Source: Flavisolibacter ginsengisoli DSM 18119 (GTDB lineage: Bacteria; Bacteroidota; Bacteroidia; Chitinophagales; Chitinophagaceae). Taken from it: 64,000 nt of DNA. The stretch covers positions 124,001 through 188,000 of the forward strand of contig NZ_FQUU01000004.1 in the NCBI RefSeq assembly GCF_900129295.1. Reading direction: 5' to 3'. Position 1 is the first letter of the stretch, and each line of letters begins with the position of its first letter. Shown here one piece after another: positions 56,156-63,827 of the stretch. The notes below the pieces were generated by a model. It was not told the origin of the DNA and ran no database searches. It was given only the letters and a program-made list of their open reading frames with translations. Made by a program: the position numbers and the translations under genes.

Positions 56156-57327
56156 AGGTTTTGCTCCTTTGTTTTTTTGATCCTCTCTAATGCCTCGTTT
56201 ATTTTTTCTTCTGTTGTGCACAGGCTGATCCTTATGAATTGATCTCCATTGTTTCCAAAAATTCCACCGGGAGTAATGAATACACGTGCACTTTCCAATA
56301 CATGGTCACTTAATTGGTACCCATTTTCAAAATTTCCAGGTATCCTTGCCCAAACGAATAGTCCGACCTGTTCTTTATCGTAATAACAATTCAAAGTATC
56401 CAATAGCTCATAAACCTTTTGTCTCCGAACCGTATATATTTTGTTTAACTGGGCATGCCAATCTTCATCCAGGGCCAGGGCTTTGACAGCTGCCATTTGG
56501 ATAGGTTGAAACATACCACTATCCATATTACTTTTGAACCGAAGTATCTTTTCAATATTTTGGGCAGCCGCAGCAATCACTCCAACTCTCCATCCTGCCA
56601 TGTTATGTGATTTACTCAGCGAATTCAGTTCAATTGATACTTCTTTAGAACCCGGAATGCTCAATAAGCTTATTGGAGGCTCATTGTTCAGAATAAAACT
56701 ATAGGGATTGTCGTGGCAAATCAAAATGTTATTATTGATACCAAACTTCACAAGCTTCTCAAAAAGCTTATAATTCGCAGCCTGTCCTGTAGGCATATGA
56801 GGATAGTTGACCCACATTATTTTCACCTTGCTCAGGTCTCTGCTTTCCAATTCATTAAAATCAGGTTGCCATTGATTAGACTCCAACAGATCATACCCGA
56901 GGCAAACGCCTCCTGCTAATTGCGTAGCACTCCTGTAAGTGGGATAGCCAGGATTAGGTATCAAAACTTCATCACCCTCATTCAAAAAGGTCATGCTGAT
57001 GTGCATGATGCCTTCTTTAGATCCAATCAAAGGCAGTATTTCAGTATTCGGATCCAGGTGAACGGAATACCACTTCTGATACCAATCTCCAAAAGCTTTG
57101 CGTAAAGCAGGTATGCCCTTATAGTTTTGATATCCATGGACAGTGGGCTTTGAAGCCTCTTCCTGTAATGTTTTTATAACTTCAGGATGTGGAGGCATAT
57201 CGGGGCTGCCAATGCCCAGGTTTATAACATTTTCACCTTTTTGGTTTAATTCATCGATCTGGCGAAGCTTTTGAGAAAAATAATATTCTCCTATGCCATT
57301 TAATCTGTTAGCTACTTCAAGTTTCAT
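56152..57327 (-). CDS. PLP-dependent class I/II aminotransferase
   Basis: A 391-residue fold-type I aminotransferase. The PLP lysine lies in IELNSLSKSHNMAGWRVGV, the substrate-arginine region is near FIRISLCTTEEK, and the N-terminus has NLGIGSPDMPPHPEVI. In this operon, between prephenate dehydratase and prephenate dehydrogenase, it most likely performs the final transamination to phenylalanine and tyrosine. The LL-DAP-aminotransferase group looks similar, so the substrate is inferred. It overlaps pheA by four bases (ATGA). Confidence 0.88.
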   Translation of the reverse strand: MKLEVANRLNGIGEYYFSQKLRQIDELNQKGENVINLGIGSPDMPPHPEVIKTLQEEASKPTVHGYQNYKGIPALRKAFGDWYQKWYSVHLDPNTEILPLIGSKEGIMHISMTFLNEGDEVLIPNPGYPTYRSATQLAGGVCLGYDLLESNQWQPDFNELESRDLSKVKIMWVNYPHMPTGQAANYKLFEKLVKFGINNNILICHDNPYSFILNNEPPISLLSIPGSKEVSIELNSLSKSHNMAGWRVGVIAAAAQNIEKILRFKSNMDSGMFQPIQMAAVKALALDEDWHAQLNKIYTVRRQKVYELLDTLNCYYDKEQVGLFVWARIPGNFENGYQLSDHVLESARVFITPGGIFGNNGDQFIRISLCTTEEKINEALERIKKTKEQNL

Positions 57328-58148
57328 ACTTTATTCTTTGCATTTCCATTTTTATAAACTCCATAGATCTTTATGGCTTCTGTAATTTGCTGCATGCCAT
57401 TGATAACAGCTTCAAACTGTTGAATGGATTCAAATTCCATGTCAGCATGAAAATTATATTTCCAGTCACTTCCAGGTATAGGGAAGCTTTGCAGTTTGCT
57501 TAGATTGATACCCCCATTTGCTATGGTAGTTAAAACTTTGGCCAGACTGCCCTTTGAATGATCGGTTGAAAAACTGACAGAGGCTTTATCTGCATCCATT
57601 TGGTTCACTGCCTCCCTGTTTAGCACTAAGAACCTGGTATAATTATGCTTTTCAGTATGTATATTTTCTGCAAGAATATCAAGTTCAAATAACTCGGCAG
57701 CTAATTTTCCAGCTATTGCCGCTGTATGTTTATTCTTATGCTGGTGAATTTTTTTGGCACTTAAAGCCGTATCCTCTGTTTCTACCAGTTTCCAGTTATA
57801 TTTTACCAGGTATTCCAGGCATTGCTGAATAGCCATGGGGTGAGAATGAACTTCATGGATATCTTCGAGCACTACTCCGGGGTTTACCAACAAATGTTGC
57901 CTGATAGGAAGGTAAACTTCCCCGGTAATTTTTAAATTGGATCTTTGCAGCAGGTTATAATTTGGCAGTATACTACCTGCAATGGAGTTTTCAATTGCCA
58001 TGATACCAGCATCTGTTTTCCCGCTTGTAGTGAGGTCAACAACTTCCCTGAATGTAGCACAAGTGGCTACAGAAATCTCTTTACCAAAAAACTGCCTTGC
58101 TGCTATCTGGTGAAAACTGCCTTCGAATCCCTGTATTGAAACTTTCAT
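57324..58148 (-). CDS. pheA: Prephenate dehydratase with ACT domain
   Basis: The ATG at 58148 (MKVSIQGFEGSFHQIAARQF) fits the family. One at 58154 is possible, while one at 58178 would lie inside the attenuator terminator. The 274-residue protein has the dehydratase domain (GIMAIENSIAGSILPNYNLL and VHSHPMAIQQCLEYL) and an ACT domain (DHSKGSLAKVLTTIANGGIN, then KYNFHADMEFE). It makes phenylpyruvate and is likely feedback-inhibited by Phe through the ACT domain. First structural gene of the operon. Confidence 0.93.
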   Translation of the reverse strand: MKVSIQGFEGSFHQIAARQFFGKEISVATCATFREVVDLTTSGKTDAGIMAIENSIAGSILPNYNLLQRSNLKITGEVYLPIRQHLLVNPGVVLEDIHEVHSHPMAIQQCLEYLVKYNWKLVETEDTALSAKKIHQHKNKHTAAIAGKLAAELFELDILAENIHTEKHNYTRFLVLNREAVNQMDADKASVSFSTDHSKGSLAKVLTTIANGGINLSKLQSFPIPGSDWKYNFHADMEFESIQQFEAVINGMQQITEAIKIYGVYKNGNAKNKV

Positions 58149-58163
58149 AATCATATTGAAAAC

Positions 58164-58189
58164 AAAAATCCCGACCATTTGGCCGGGAT
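58164..58189 (-). terminator. Attenuator terminator before pheA
   Basis: On the minus strand ATCCCGGCC (58189-58181), loop AAAT, GGTCGGGAT (58176-58168), then a T-run. The stem has eight standard pairs and one G-T wobble. It ends 16 bases before the pheA start, where a simple operon terminator would make no sense. Confidence 0.85.
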
Positions 58190-58217
58190 CTCTTATGCTG
58201 AATTGGTTTACTCATTT

Positions 58218-58292
58218 TCAACAAAAGCAGTCCCGGCTCCTACTAAAATAGAAGAAACTAAAATAGCAACCGTATGCTTTTGTAATTGTCAT
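58218..58292 (-). CDS. Phe/Tyr-rich leader peptide (24 residues)
   Basis: ATG at 58292, stop TGA at 58220-58218. Residues 7-16 read YGCYFSFFYF: four Phe and three Tyr in ten codons, with one more Phe near the end. The peptide has no other recognisable feature and is too short for ordinary gene finders. Its end lies 70 bases before pheA. Its likely job is to let translation speed sense charged tRNA-Phe and tRNA-Tyr. A DNA direct repeat TATTTTAGT (around codons 10-12 and 15-17) lies inside it. Confidence 0.75.
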   Translation of the reverse strand: MTITKAYGCYFSFFYFSRSRDCFC

Positions 58293-58299
58293 TGCCTGA

Positions 58300-58330
58300 C
58301 AAATATAGAAATCATTTCAAAATGAACAAA
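58300..58330 (-). promoter_or_regulatory. Canonical promoter of the aromatic operon
   Basis: TTTG (58330-58327), exactly 19 bases, then TATATTTG (58307-58300) on the minus strand: a textbook Bacteroidota promoter. The box ends seven bases before the leader-peptide ATG, so the leader would be translated from the very 5' end of the transcript. Confidence 0.7.
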
Positions 58331-58334
58331 TTTT

Positions 58335-60008
58335 TTATCTGCGGACAGAATCAGCTTCATTCATGCGTAATCTTCTGCCTTTATATTTCTTTCCATCGAT
58401 TGATTCGATCATTTTATTAGCTACCTGTTTATCAATTTCGATCCAGCTATTCATTTCCTTCATATCTATTCTGCCCAAAACATCTTTAGAAAGATCACTC
58501 ATATCCAGAATAAATTGCAGGAAGCTTGCTTTATAAAATCCATCCTTTGTACCAAGGTTAATAAAGAGCCTGGTTGAGTTTCCTCCTCCACTAAATTCCC
58601 TTCCTCTCGTATCGCGTCGCTTATCTCCCAATCTCTCCCCTCTGCCCTCAGGTGCAGTTCTTGACCTGTCATCTCTTCTTTCCCTGGTATTAAGATCCTC
58701 GGAATTTTCGTAATATTTTAAAAACCTGTCAAATTCCAGTGCTGCTACTCTTTTTAGCACTTCATCCTTGCTTACATCAGCAAACTTTTCCTGGAGCATA
58801 GGAAGATAGGTTTCATAATCTCCATGGCTGATGTCGGTTTGTAAAAGCTTATCCATAAAATAAAAGAATTGCTTTCTGCACACATCCTTTCCTGAAGGTA
58901 TTTCCAGTTTATGGAAAGGCACCTGAACCATTCTTTCGATCTGCCGGATCCTACCTGTTTCCCGGGTATGAACAATAGACATGCAAACACCCGTCTTTCC
59001 TGCCCTACCAGTTCTGCCGCTTCTATGTGTGTACACTTCAACATCGTCTGGTAGTTCAAAATTTATAACATGGGTAATGCCCTGGACATCAATGCCCCTT
59101 GCAGCTACATCCGTGGCTATTAATAGTTGTAAGGTTTTTTCCCTAAACTCATCCATTACCTTATTTCGTTGTGCCTGAGTCAGGTCACCATGTAAAGCAT
59201 CAATATCATATCCCTCGCGTGTAAGTTTTTCAGCTATTTCCTGTGCATCAGCTTTTGTACGGGTAAAAACAATCGCATACATCCCAGGGTTAAAATCTAT
59301 GAGTCTTTTTAATGCTTCATACCTATGGGAAGCCGAGGTTACAAAATATTGATGGTCAACATTTTTATTGGCAGTATTCATTTTACCCACCGTAATCTCT
59401 ACAGGGGTCTGCATATACTTTTTACTCACCTTCCTAATCTCGGGGGGCATGGTAGCACTAAAAAGCCAGGTGCTGTCACGTTGAGGGGTATTTTGTAATA
59501 TAAATTCGATGTCTTCCTGGAATCCCATATTCAGCATTTCATCTGCTTCATCCAGAACCACATATTTTATTTGTTCAAGATTAATAGCTTTTCTTTCAAT
59601 AAGGTCTATTAAACGCCCGGGGGTGGCCACTATAATATGAACTCCCCTACGGATATCTCTTATTTGCATGGAAATGGAAGAGCCGCCATAGACTGCAACC
59701 ACATGAATCCCTGGCATGTGCTTTTTAAACAATTCAATCTCATTCACGATCTGCATGCACAGTTCACGTGTAGGACATATAATTAATGCCTGTGGATATT
59801 TTTCTTTAGATTCAATTAATTGCAATAATGGCAAACCAAAGGCAGCCGTTTTACCAGTTCCGGTTTGTGCTAAACCTATCAGGTCTTTGGTGCCTGATAA
59901 CAACACAGGGATAGCTTTTTCCTGGATGGGTGTGGGTTGGGTAAAACCTAGTTCACCTACAGACTTTAATAAATTTTCCTGCAGGCCTAACTCTTCAAAC
60001 GTACTCAT
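58335..60008 (-). CDS. DEAD-box ATP-dependent RNA helicase (DeaD/CsdA-like)
   Basis: The ATG at 60008 (MSTFEELGLQENLLKSVGEL) is preferred; the upstream ATG at 60035 overlaps the promoter box. The 557-residue protein has Q-motif FTQPTPIQ, Walker A AQTGTGKTAA, the DEAD box VVLDEADEMLNMGF, motif III SAT and motif VI HRSGRTGRAGKTG. A charged linker (about 440-480, rich in Arg/Asp/Gly) leads to a DbpA-type RNA-binding domain (about 485-557; LFINLGTKDGFY and KGRRLRMNEAD). It unwinds RNA in ribosome assembly or cold adaptation. It ends only about 5 bases before the aromatic-operon promoter element. Confidence 0.93.
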   Translation of the reverse strand: MSTFEELGLQENLLKSVGELGFTQPTPIQEKAIPVLLSGTKDLIGLAQTGTGKTAAFGLPLLQLIESKEKYPQALIICPTRELCMQIVNEIELFKKHMPGIHVVAVYGGSSISMQIRDIRRGVHIIVATPGRLIDLIERKAINLEQIKYVVLDEADEMLNMGFQEDIEFILQNTPQRDSTWLFSATMPPEIRKVSKKYMQTPVEITVGKMNTANKNVDHQYFVTSASHRYEALKRLIDFNPGMYAIVFTRTKADAQEIAEKLTREGYDIDALHGDLTQAQRNKVMDEFREKTLQLLIATDVAARGIDVQGITHVINFELPDDVEVYTHRSGRTGRAGKTGVCMSIVHTRETGRIRQIERMVQVPFHKLEIPSGKDVCRKQFFYFMDKLLQTDISHGDYETYLPMLQEKFADVSKDEVLKRVAALEFDRFLKYYENSEDLNTRERRDDRSRTAPEGRGERLGDKRRDTRGREFSGGGNSTRLFINLGTKDGFYKASFLQFILDMSDLSKDVLGRIDMKEMNSWIEIDKQVANKMIESIDGKKYKGRRLRMNEADSVRR

Positions 60009-60021
60009 ATAAAAATTTGGG

Positions 60022-60029
60022 CAAAGGTA
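60022..60029 (-). promoter_or_regulatory. Putative -7 box for the DEAD-box helicase gene
   Basis: TACCTTTG on the minus strand, an exact TAnnTTTG fit, 13 bases before the ATG at 60008. No clear -33 TTG. Confidence 0.4.
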
Positions 60030-60137
60030 AATCACTCATGCCACAGATAATTAAGGAAATGTGCTTTTTAAGGCAAACTATTCACAATTCATTACTGAAT
60101 CCGGCTAAATTCTCTAATACTGAATTATAATTAAAAA

Positions 60138-60169
60138 TAAAAAAACCATCCTCAAATGAGAATGGCTTT
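60138..60169 (-). terminator. Terminator downstream of the Thr-rich lipoprotein gene
   Basis: On the minus strand GCCATTCTCA pairs with TGAGGATGGT (with wobble pairs) around a short loop, followed by a run of seven T. Confidence 0.7.
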
Positions 60170-60233
60170 TAACGATTGCTTGCCATATGAATAAGTTGTA
60201 ACTACATCAGTACTGGCAAAAGCTTTGTTACTC

Positions 60234-60437
60234 TTAGTGCTTCATTGTATCTGTAGCAGCATGAGTAGTATCAACTTTCATTGTAGTTGTAGTATCTACA
60301 CTTGTAACTGTTGTATCAGTAGTTGCAGGTACTGTTGTTGTCGTTGTTGTTGAGTCTGTAGTTGTAGTGCTTTCGCTATTGCTTTTACAAGCAACTAATG
60401 AACCAGCAATTACAATAATTCCAAGTACTTTTTTCAT
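60234..60437 (-). CDS. Small Thr-rich lipoprotein (67 residues)
   Basis: Lipoprotein signal MKKVLGIIVIAGSLVACKS (lipid Cys 17). The mature 50 residues are almost all Thr, Ser, Asp and Val (for example STTTTDSTTTTTTVPATTD). Such low-complexity tails are probably unstructured. First of three tiny lipoprotein genes in a row on this strand; a hairpin terminator follows it. Function unknown. Confidence 0.65.
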   Translation of the reverse strand: MKKVLGIIVIAGSLVACKSNSESTTTTDSTTTTTTVPATTDTTVTSVDTTTTMKVDTTHAATDTMKH

Positions 60438-60496
60438 TGATATGATTTATGATTGTTTAAATAAAACTACTTATTCACGAAAAATCCAATCCAGGA

Positions 60497-60730
60497 TTAT
60501 TTCTTAGTTGAATCGATCTTATCTTTTTTTGCATCAACAGATGAATCGATCTTATCTTTTCTAACTTCTGCAGAAGAATCTATTTTATCTTTTGTTGCAT
60601 TTGCTGAAGAATCAATCATTTCTTTTTGTTCAGAAGCTGTTGAGTCCATTTTGTCTTTTGCGTTATCTGCATTGTTATTACATGCTGTTAATGCACCAGC
60701 TACTGCTAAAACCATGAAAATCTTTTTCAT
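60497..60730 (-). CDS. Small repetitive lipoprotein (77 residues)
   Basis: Lipoprotein signal MKKIFMVLAVAGALTACNN (lipid Cys 17). The mature part repeats an 11-residue unit KDKIDSSAEVR / KDKIDSSVDAK about four times, with charge alternation that favours a long helix. The repeat is also visible in the DNA (AATCGATCTTATCTTTT and variants). Function unknown; it resembles short helical envelope lipoproteins. Confidence 0.65.
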   Translation of the reverse strand: MKKIFMVLAVAGALTACNNNADNAKDKMDSTASEQKEMIDSSANATKDKIDSSAEVRKDKIDSSVDAKKDKIDSTKK

Positions 60731-60747
60731 TCTGTTATTTTTTAAGG

Positions 60748-60975
60748 TTATTTATTATCTGCCTTTTGTGAAGCAGAATCTTTTTGATCCAATTTATTAT
60801 CGATCTTTTCTTTTATTTCTTTTGCCTTTTCTTTTGTGGAATCCCAAAGTCTTTCTGCCGAAGTATCAAACTTTTTACCTATCGAATCTATCTTTATTCG
60901 GGTAGAACTACTGTTATCCCCACAGGCAGAAACAAGGCACCACAATACAATTATCACAAAACCAGCTTTTTTCAT
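60748..60975 (-). CDS. Small charged lipoprotein (75 residues)
   Basis: Lipoprotein signal MKKAGFVIIVLWCLVSACGD (lipid Cys 18). The mature part is a charged, probably helical chain (TKEKAKEIKEKIDNKLDQKD). It lies 17 bases upstream of the repetitive lipoprotein gene and is divergent from the sigma-factor gene at 61097, with 121 bases between. The three lipoproteins share the D-S/T-x-K style and may be one functional set. Function unknown. Confidence 0.65.
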   Translation of the reverse strand: MKKAGFVIIVLWCLVSACGDNSSSTRIKIDSIGKKFDTSAERLWDSTKEKAKEIKEKIDNKLDQKDSASQKADNK

Positions 60976-61096
60976 TCCCTAGCTTAATAATGAGATTAAT
61001 ACCATTAATTGAAAAAGGTAACCTCCGGATTCAAAATATTTTTTTTAACACCTGCCCGGGTTACTATTTTTAGATTTTGGTATTAAATAAGGATAA

Positions 61097-61663
61097 TTGA
61101 AAGCAGATAATAACGAGAAGGCATTGCTCCAGGGTTTATCTAAGAATGATAAAAAAGCTGTCGAATCAATATATAAGGATAATTACAATATTGTTCAGGC
61201 ATTGATTATCAATAACAACGGGACGGCAGATGATGCAAAAGATGTTTTCCAGGAGGCTATGATTGTATTATATGAAAAGGTTCAATCAGGCTCTTTTGAG
61301 CTGAATTGCCAAATAAAAACATTCATTTATTCTGTAAGTCGCCGGATTTGGTTAAAGAAGCTAATGCATCAGAACCGTTTTAATTTAGTAGAGGGCCATG
61401 CAGACATGATTTCGGTAGATGATGAGATGGAGGATCATGAAAAAAGGAACAATGAATATGGAATGATGGAAAAGGCGATGAATAATCTTGGAGAACCTTG
61501 TAAAAGTTTATTAGAAGCTTTCTACATTCAAAAAAGAAATATGCAGGATATAGCAGCTGGGTTTGGATATACAAACGCAGAAAATGCTAAAAACCAAAAG
61601 TATAAATGCCTGGTCCGCTTGAAAAGACTTTTCTTTTCTCAATATAAAAATGAGTCACTGTGA
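61097..61663 (+). CDS. Sigma-70 family RNA polymerase sigma factor
   Basis: A 188-residue sigma factor starting with TTG at 61097 (MKADNNEKALLQGLSKNDKK). No ATG is available in this position and the family normally begins here. Region 2 includes GTADDAKDVFQEAMIVLYEK and IKTFIYSVSRRIWLKKL; region 4 includes LLEAFYIQKRNMQDIAAGFG and ENAKNQKYKCLVRLKRL. Its TGA overlaps the GTG start of the next gene, so the sigma factor and the membrane protease are translated together. Confidence 0.88.
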   Translation: MKADNNEKALLQGLSKNDKKAVESIYKDNYNIVQALIINNNGTADDAKDVFQEAMIVLYEKVQSGSFELNCQIKTFIYSVSRRIWLKKLMHQNRFNLVEGHADMISVDDEMEDHEKRNNEYGMMEKAMNNLGEPCKSLLEAFYIQKRNMQDIAAGFGYTNAENAKNQKYKCLVRLKRLFFSQYKNESL

Positions 61664-62787
61664 TAGAAGACATTAAAATTCTGGAGGCTGTTGAGCGTTA
61701 CATCACCGGGGAAATGACGCCTGATGAACGGGTGTTTTTTGAAGGGCTCCGTAAAAGCAATCCTGAAATTGATCAAACGGTAGTAGAACACACTTTCTTT
61801 CTTCAGCAAATGAATCGTTTTGATGAAGTAAAGAATTTCAAGAATCTTTTAAATGAAAATCATATTCATTTAGCAGAAAAGGGATTGATTAACTCACCAC
61901 GACTCAAAGGAAAGGCTAAGGTTATTTATTTATATAATCGTTATAAGCGGGTAGCAGCCATTGCAGCTTCTATTGCCGGAATAACCGCTTTAACAATGAG
62001 CGCTTTGGTTTGGTCATTCTCACCTGGCAAACCTACACAGGAAGTCCAGGCATTGAGAAGAGAATTGAAACAAAGCATTTCTAAGCTTGAAAATAAGAAC
62101 CATGAACTAAATCAAAAGATTGATAATGTAAAAGACCAGGCCCAGGAAGTTATCCAAACGCCTGCAATAAACTATAAAAGTGGTGGTACAGGCTTCCTGC
62201 TGGATTCCAAGGGTTACATTGTCACTAATCAACACGTTATTGAAGATGCCAGGCATATCGCTGTACAGGATAATAATGGTGTTGACTTAAATGCTGAAGT
62301 TATTTATAGCGATGCACAAAGAGATATTGCTATTTTGAAAATCACTGATAAACGTTATAAATCACCAGGATCTATACCCTATTCCATTAAAGGGTATGGG
62401 GGAGACATTGCTGAACCTATTTATACCCTTGGTTATCCAAGAAATGATATTGTTTATGGCGAAGGCTATCTTTCTGCTAAAACAGGGTATAATGGCGACA
62501 CATTGAGCTGCCAGATTACAGTACCTGCTAATAGGGGTAATAGTGGAAGCCCTATTCTTAATAAAAACGGTGAAATCATTGGAATCCTGAGTGCCAAACA
62601 GAATACTGCTGAGGGCGCTGTGTTTGCAATTCATTCAAAATATATTTTGAATGCACTTAATGAATTACAAAAGGACACTGCTTTTAAAAATGTAAAAACC
62701 CCTTCCTCAACAGTTCTTAAAGGAAGCGACAGAATGCAGCAGGTAAAGAAAATCTCTAATTTTGTTTTTATGGTTAAAGTGGATTAA
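61660..62787 (+). CDS. Membrane protein: anti-sigma-like N-terminus fused to a trypsin-like protease
   Basis: A 375-residue protein starting with GTG at 61660, overlapping the sigma-factor stop. Residues 1-90 look like the cytoplasmic arm of an anti-sigma factor (VERYITGEMTPDERVFFEGL). One membrane segment follows (about 96-120; VAAIAASIAGITALTMSALV), then a coiled coil (about 126-165) and an S1C-type serine protease domain outside the membrane. The triad is complete: His192 in VTNQHVIED, Asp222 in AQRDIAIL and Ser295 in RGNSGSP. No PDZ domain is present. It would join signal sensing, proteolysis and sigma control in one chain; that role is inferred. Confidence 0.8.
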   Translation: MIEDIKILEAVERYITGEMTPDERVFFEGLRKSNPEIDQTVVEHTFFLQQMNRFDEVKNFKNLLNENHIHLAEKGLINSPRLKGKAKVIYLYNRYKRVAAIAASIAGITALTMSALVWSFSPGKPTQEVQALRRELKQSISKLENKNHELNQKIDNVKDQAQEVIQTPAINYKSGGTGFLLDSKGYIVTNQHVIEDARHIAVQDNNGVDLNAEVIYSDAQRDIAILKITDKRYKSPGSIPYSIKGYGGDIAEPIYTLGYPRNDIVYGEGYLSAKTGYNGDTLSCQITVPANRGNSGSPILNKNGEIIGILSAKQNTAEGAVFAIHSKYILNALNELQKDTAFKNVKTPSSTVLKGSDRMQQVKKISNFVFMVKVD

Positions 62788-62802
62788 GAACTAATATAAA
62801 TA

Positions 62803-62850
62803 GAAACTAAAAGGTCCTTGTTTTCACAAGGACCTTTTAGTTTCTTTAAT
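62803..62850. terminator. Strong bidirectional terminator
   Basis: An 18-bp perfect stem, GAAACTAAAAGGTCCTTG (62803-62820) with CAAGGACCTTTTAGTTTC (62827-62844), six-base loop, T-runs. It separates the protease gene from the convergent nucleotidyltransferase gene. Confidence 0.9.
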
Positions 62851-62857
62851 AATTTGC

Positions 62858-63775
62858 CTATACATTGGATGAAACACTCCAAAGGTTTGCCGGATAAGAA
62901 CCGTTCTCAACCAATTCACTCAAGCTTTTTTGAACTACCGGTGCATCCTCCTTGTAAGTTACCCCAAACCATTGTGAGGAAGTAGGAATTACTTTTATAA
63001 CTCCAAGGTCTTTTTTTATAAACTGATCTGCAGAAAATGGTATTAGGTACTCTGCTTTGGGATTTTCAATATTCTCATCCAGAAACGTTTTAAATCCAGC
63101 CTGGAGAAAAGAAAATATAGAAGGATGGAAACACCAAAAATTCATTGATGCCATTGAATCTTCAGGGAGGCTATGTTTATCTCCATTTGGATCTTCGTAA
63201 ATAATAACACCATTTTCCCTATATATTTTCAATCGTTCATTTATGGCAACCAGGTTGTTCTTTTTATCTACCTCACAAACACCCCTGCTTACCGAACCAT
63301 TTTCAGAAAGTGTCTTGGCTAATTCATATCCAATGATAGCATAAACATCGTCTTTACACTCTGTTGTTAAAAACCGGCAAGCTTTGAGAAAAGCATCGCT
63401 ACCATAAAAATCATCTGCATTAATAACTGCAAAAGGCCCATCTACGGCTTCTTTAGCACACATTATTGCGTGGGAAGTCCCCCATGGTTTTGTTCTGTTT
63501 TCTGGAATTTCATAACCTTCGAGGTATTTATCCATTTCCTGGAATACATATTCTGTCTCAATACGGCCATTTAGTTTGGGTTCAAATATTTCCTTAAAGT
63601 CCTCCGCAAAATCTTCTCTTATTATAAATACTACTTTCTGGAATCCTGCCTTAATTGCATCAAAGATTGAGTAATCCATTATGGTTTCTCCGCTAGGGCC
63701 AAATTGTTGGATCTGTTTCATACTTCCATATCTAGATGCCATCCCGGCGGCCATTATAACTAATGTTGGTTTCAT
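62858..63775 (-). CDS. Sugar nucleotidyltransferase
   Basis: A 305-residue NTP-transferase: signature VIMAAGMASRYGSMKQIQQF at the start, the activated-sugar region WGTSHAIMCAKEAVDGPFAV, and the metal-binding Asp pair in INADDFYG. Resembles glucose-1-phosphate uridylyl or thymidylyl transferases and related NDP-sugar synthases of Bacteroidota. No sugar-pathway gene is adjacent, so the exact sugar is open. Confidence 0.88.
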   Translation of the reverse strand: MKPTLVIMAAGMASRYGSMKQIQQFGPSGETIMDYSIFDAIKAGFQKVVFIIREDFAEDFKEIFEPKLNGRIETEYVFQEMDKYLEGYEIPENRTKPWGTSHAIMCAKEAVDGPFAVINADDFYGSDAFLKACRFLTTECKDDVYAIIGYELAKTLSENGSVSRGVCEVDKKNNLVAINERLKIYRENGVIIYEDPNGDKHSLPEDSMASMNFWCFHPSIFSFLQAGFKTFLDENIENPKAEYLIPFSADQFIKKDLGVIKVIPTSSQWFGVTYKEDAPVVQKSLSELVENGSYPANLWSVSSNV

Positions 63776-63827
63776 ATATGATTTTTAATCGGGCCCGAAA
63801 TTAAATAAATTAGAATTTTGACAGATA

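Larger units (their letters stand above)
58164..58292 (-). promoter_or_regulatory. Phe/Tyr leader-peptide attenuator of the aromatic operon
   Basis: The leader region contains, in transcript order, a leader ORF rich in Phe and Tyr codons (58292-58218), an antiterminator segment GCCGGGA (58237-58231), and the terminator. The antiterminator segment can pair perfectly with TCCCGGC (58188-58182) in the 5' arm of the terminator, so the two structures exclude each other. A ribosome stalled at codons 10-14 would leave the antiterminator segment free; one that reaches the stop codon (58220-58218) would cover it. This is the logic of pheL-type attenuation, read here from sequence alone. Confidence 0.75.
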
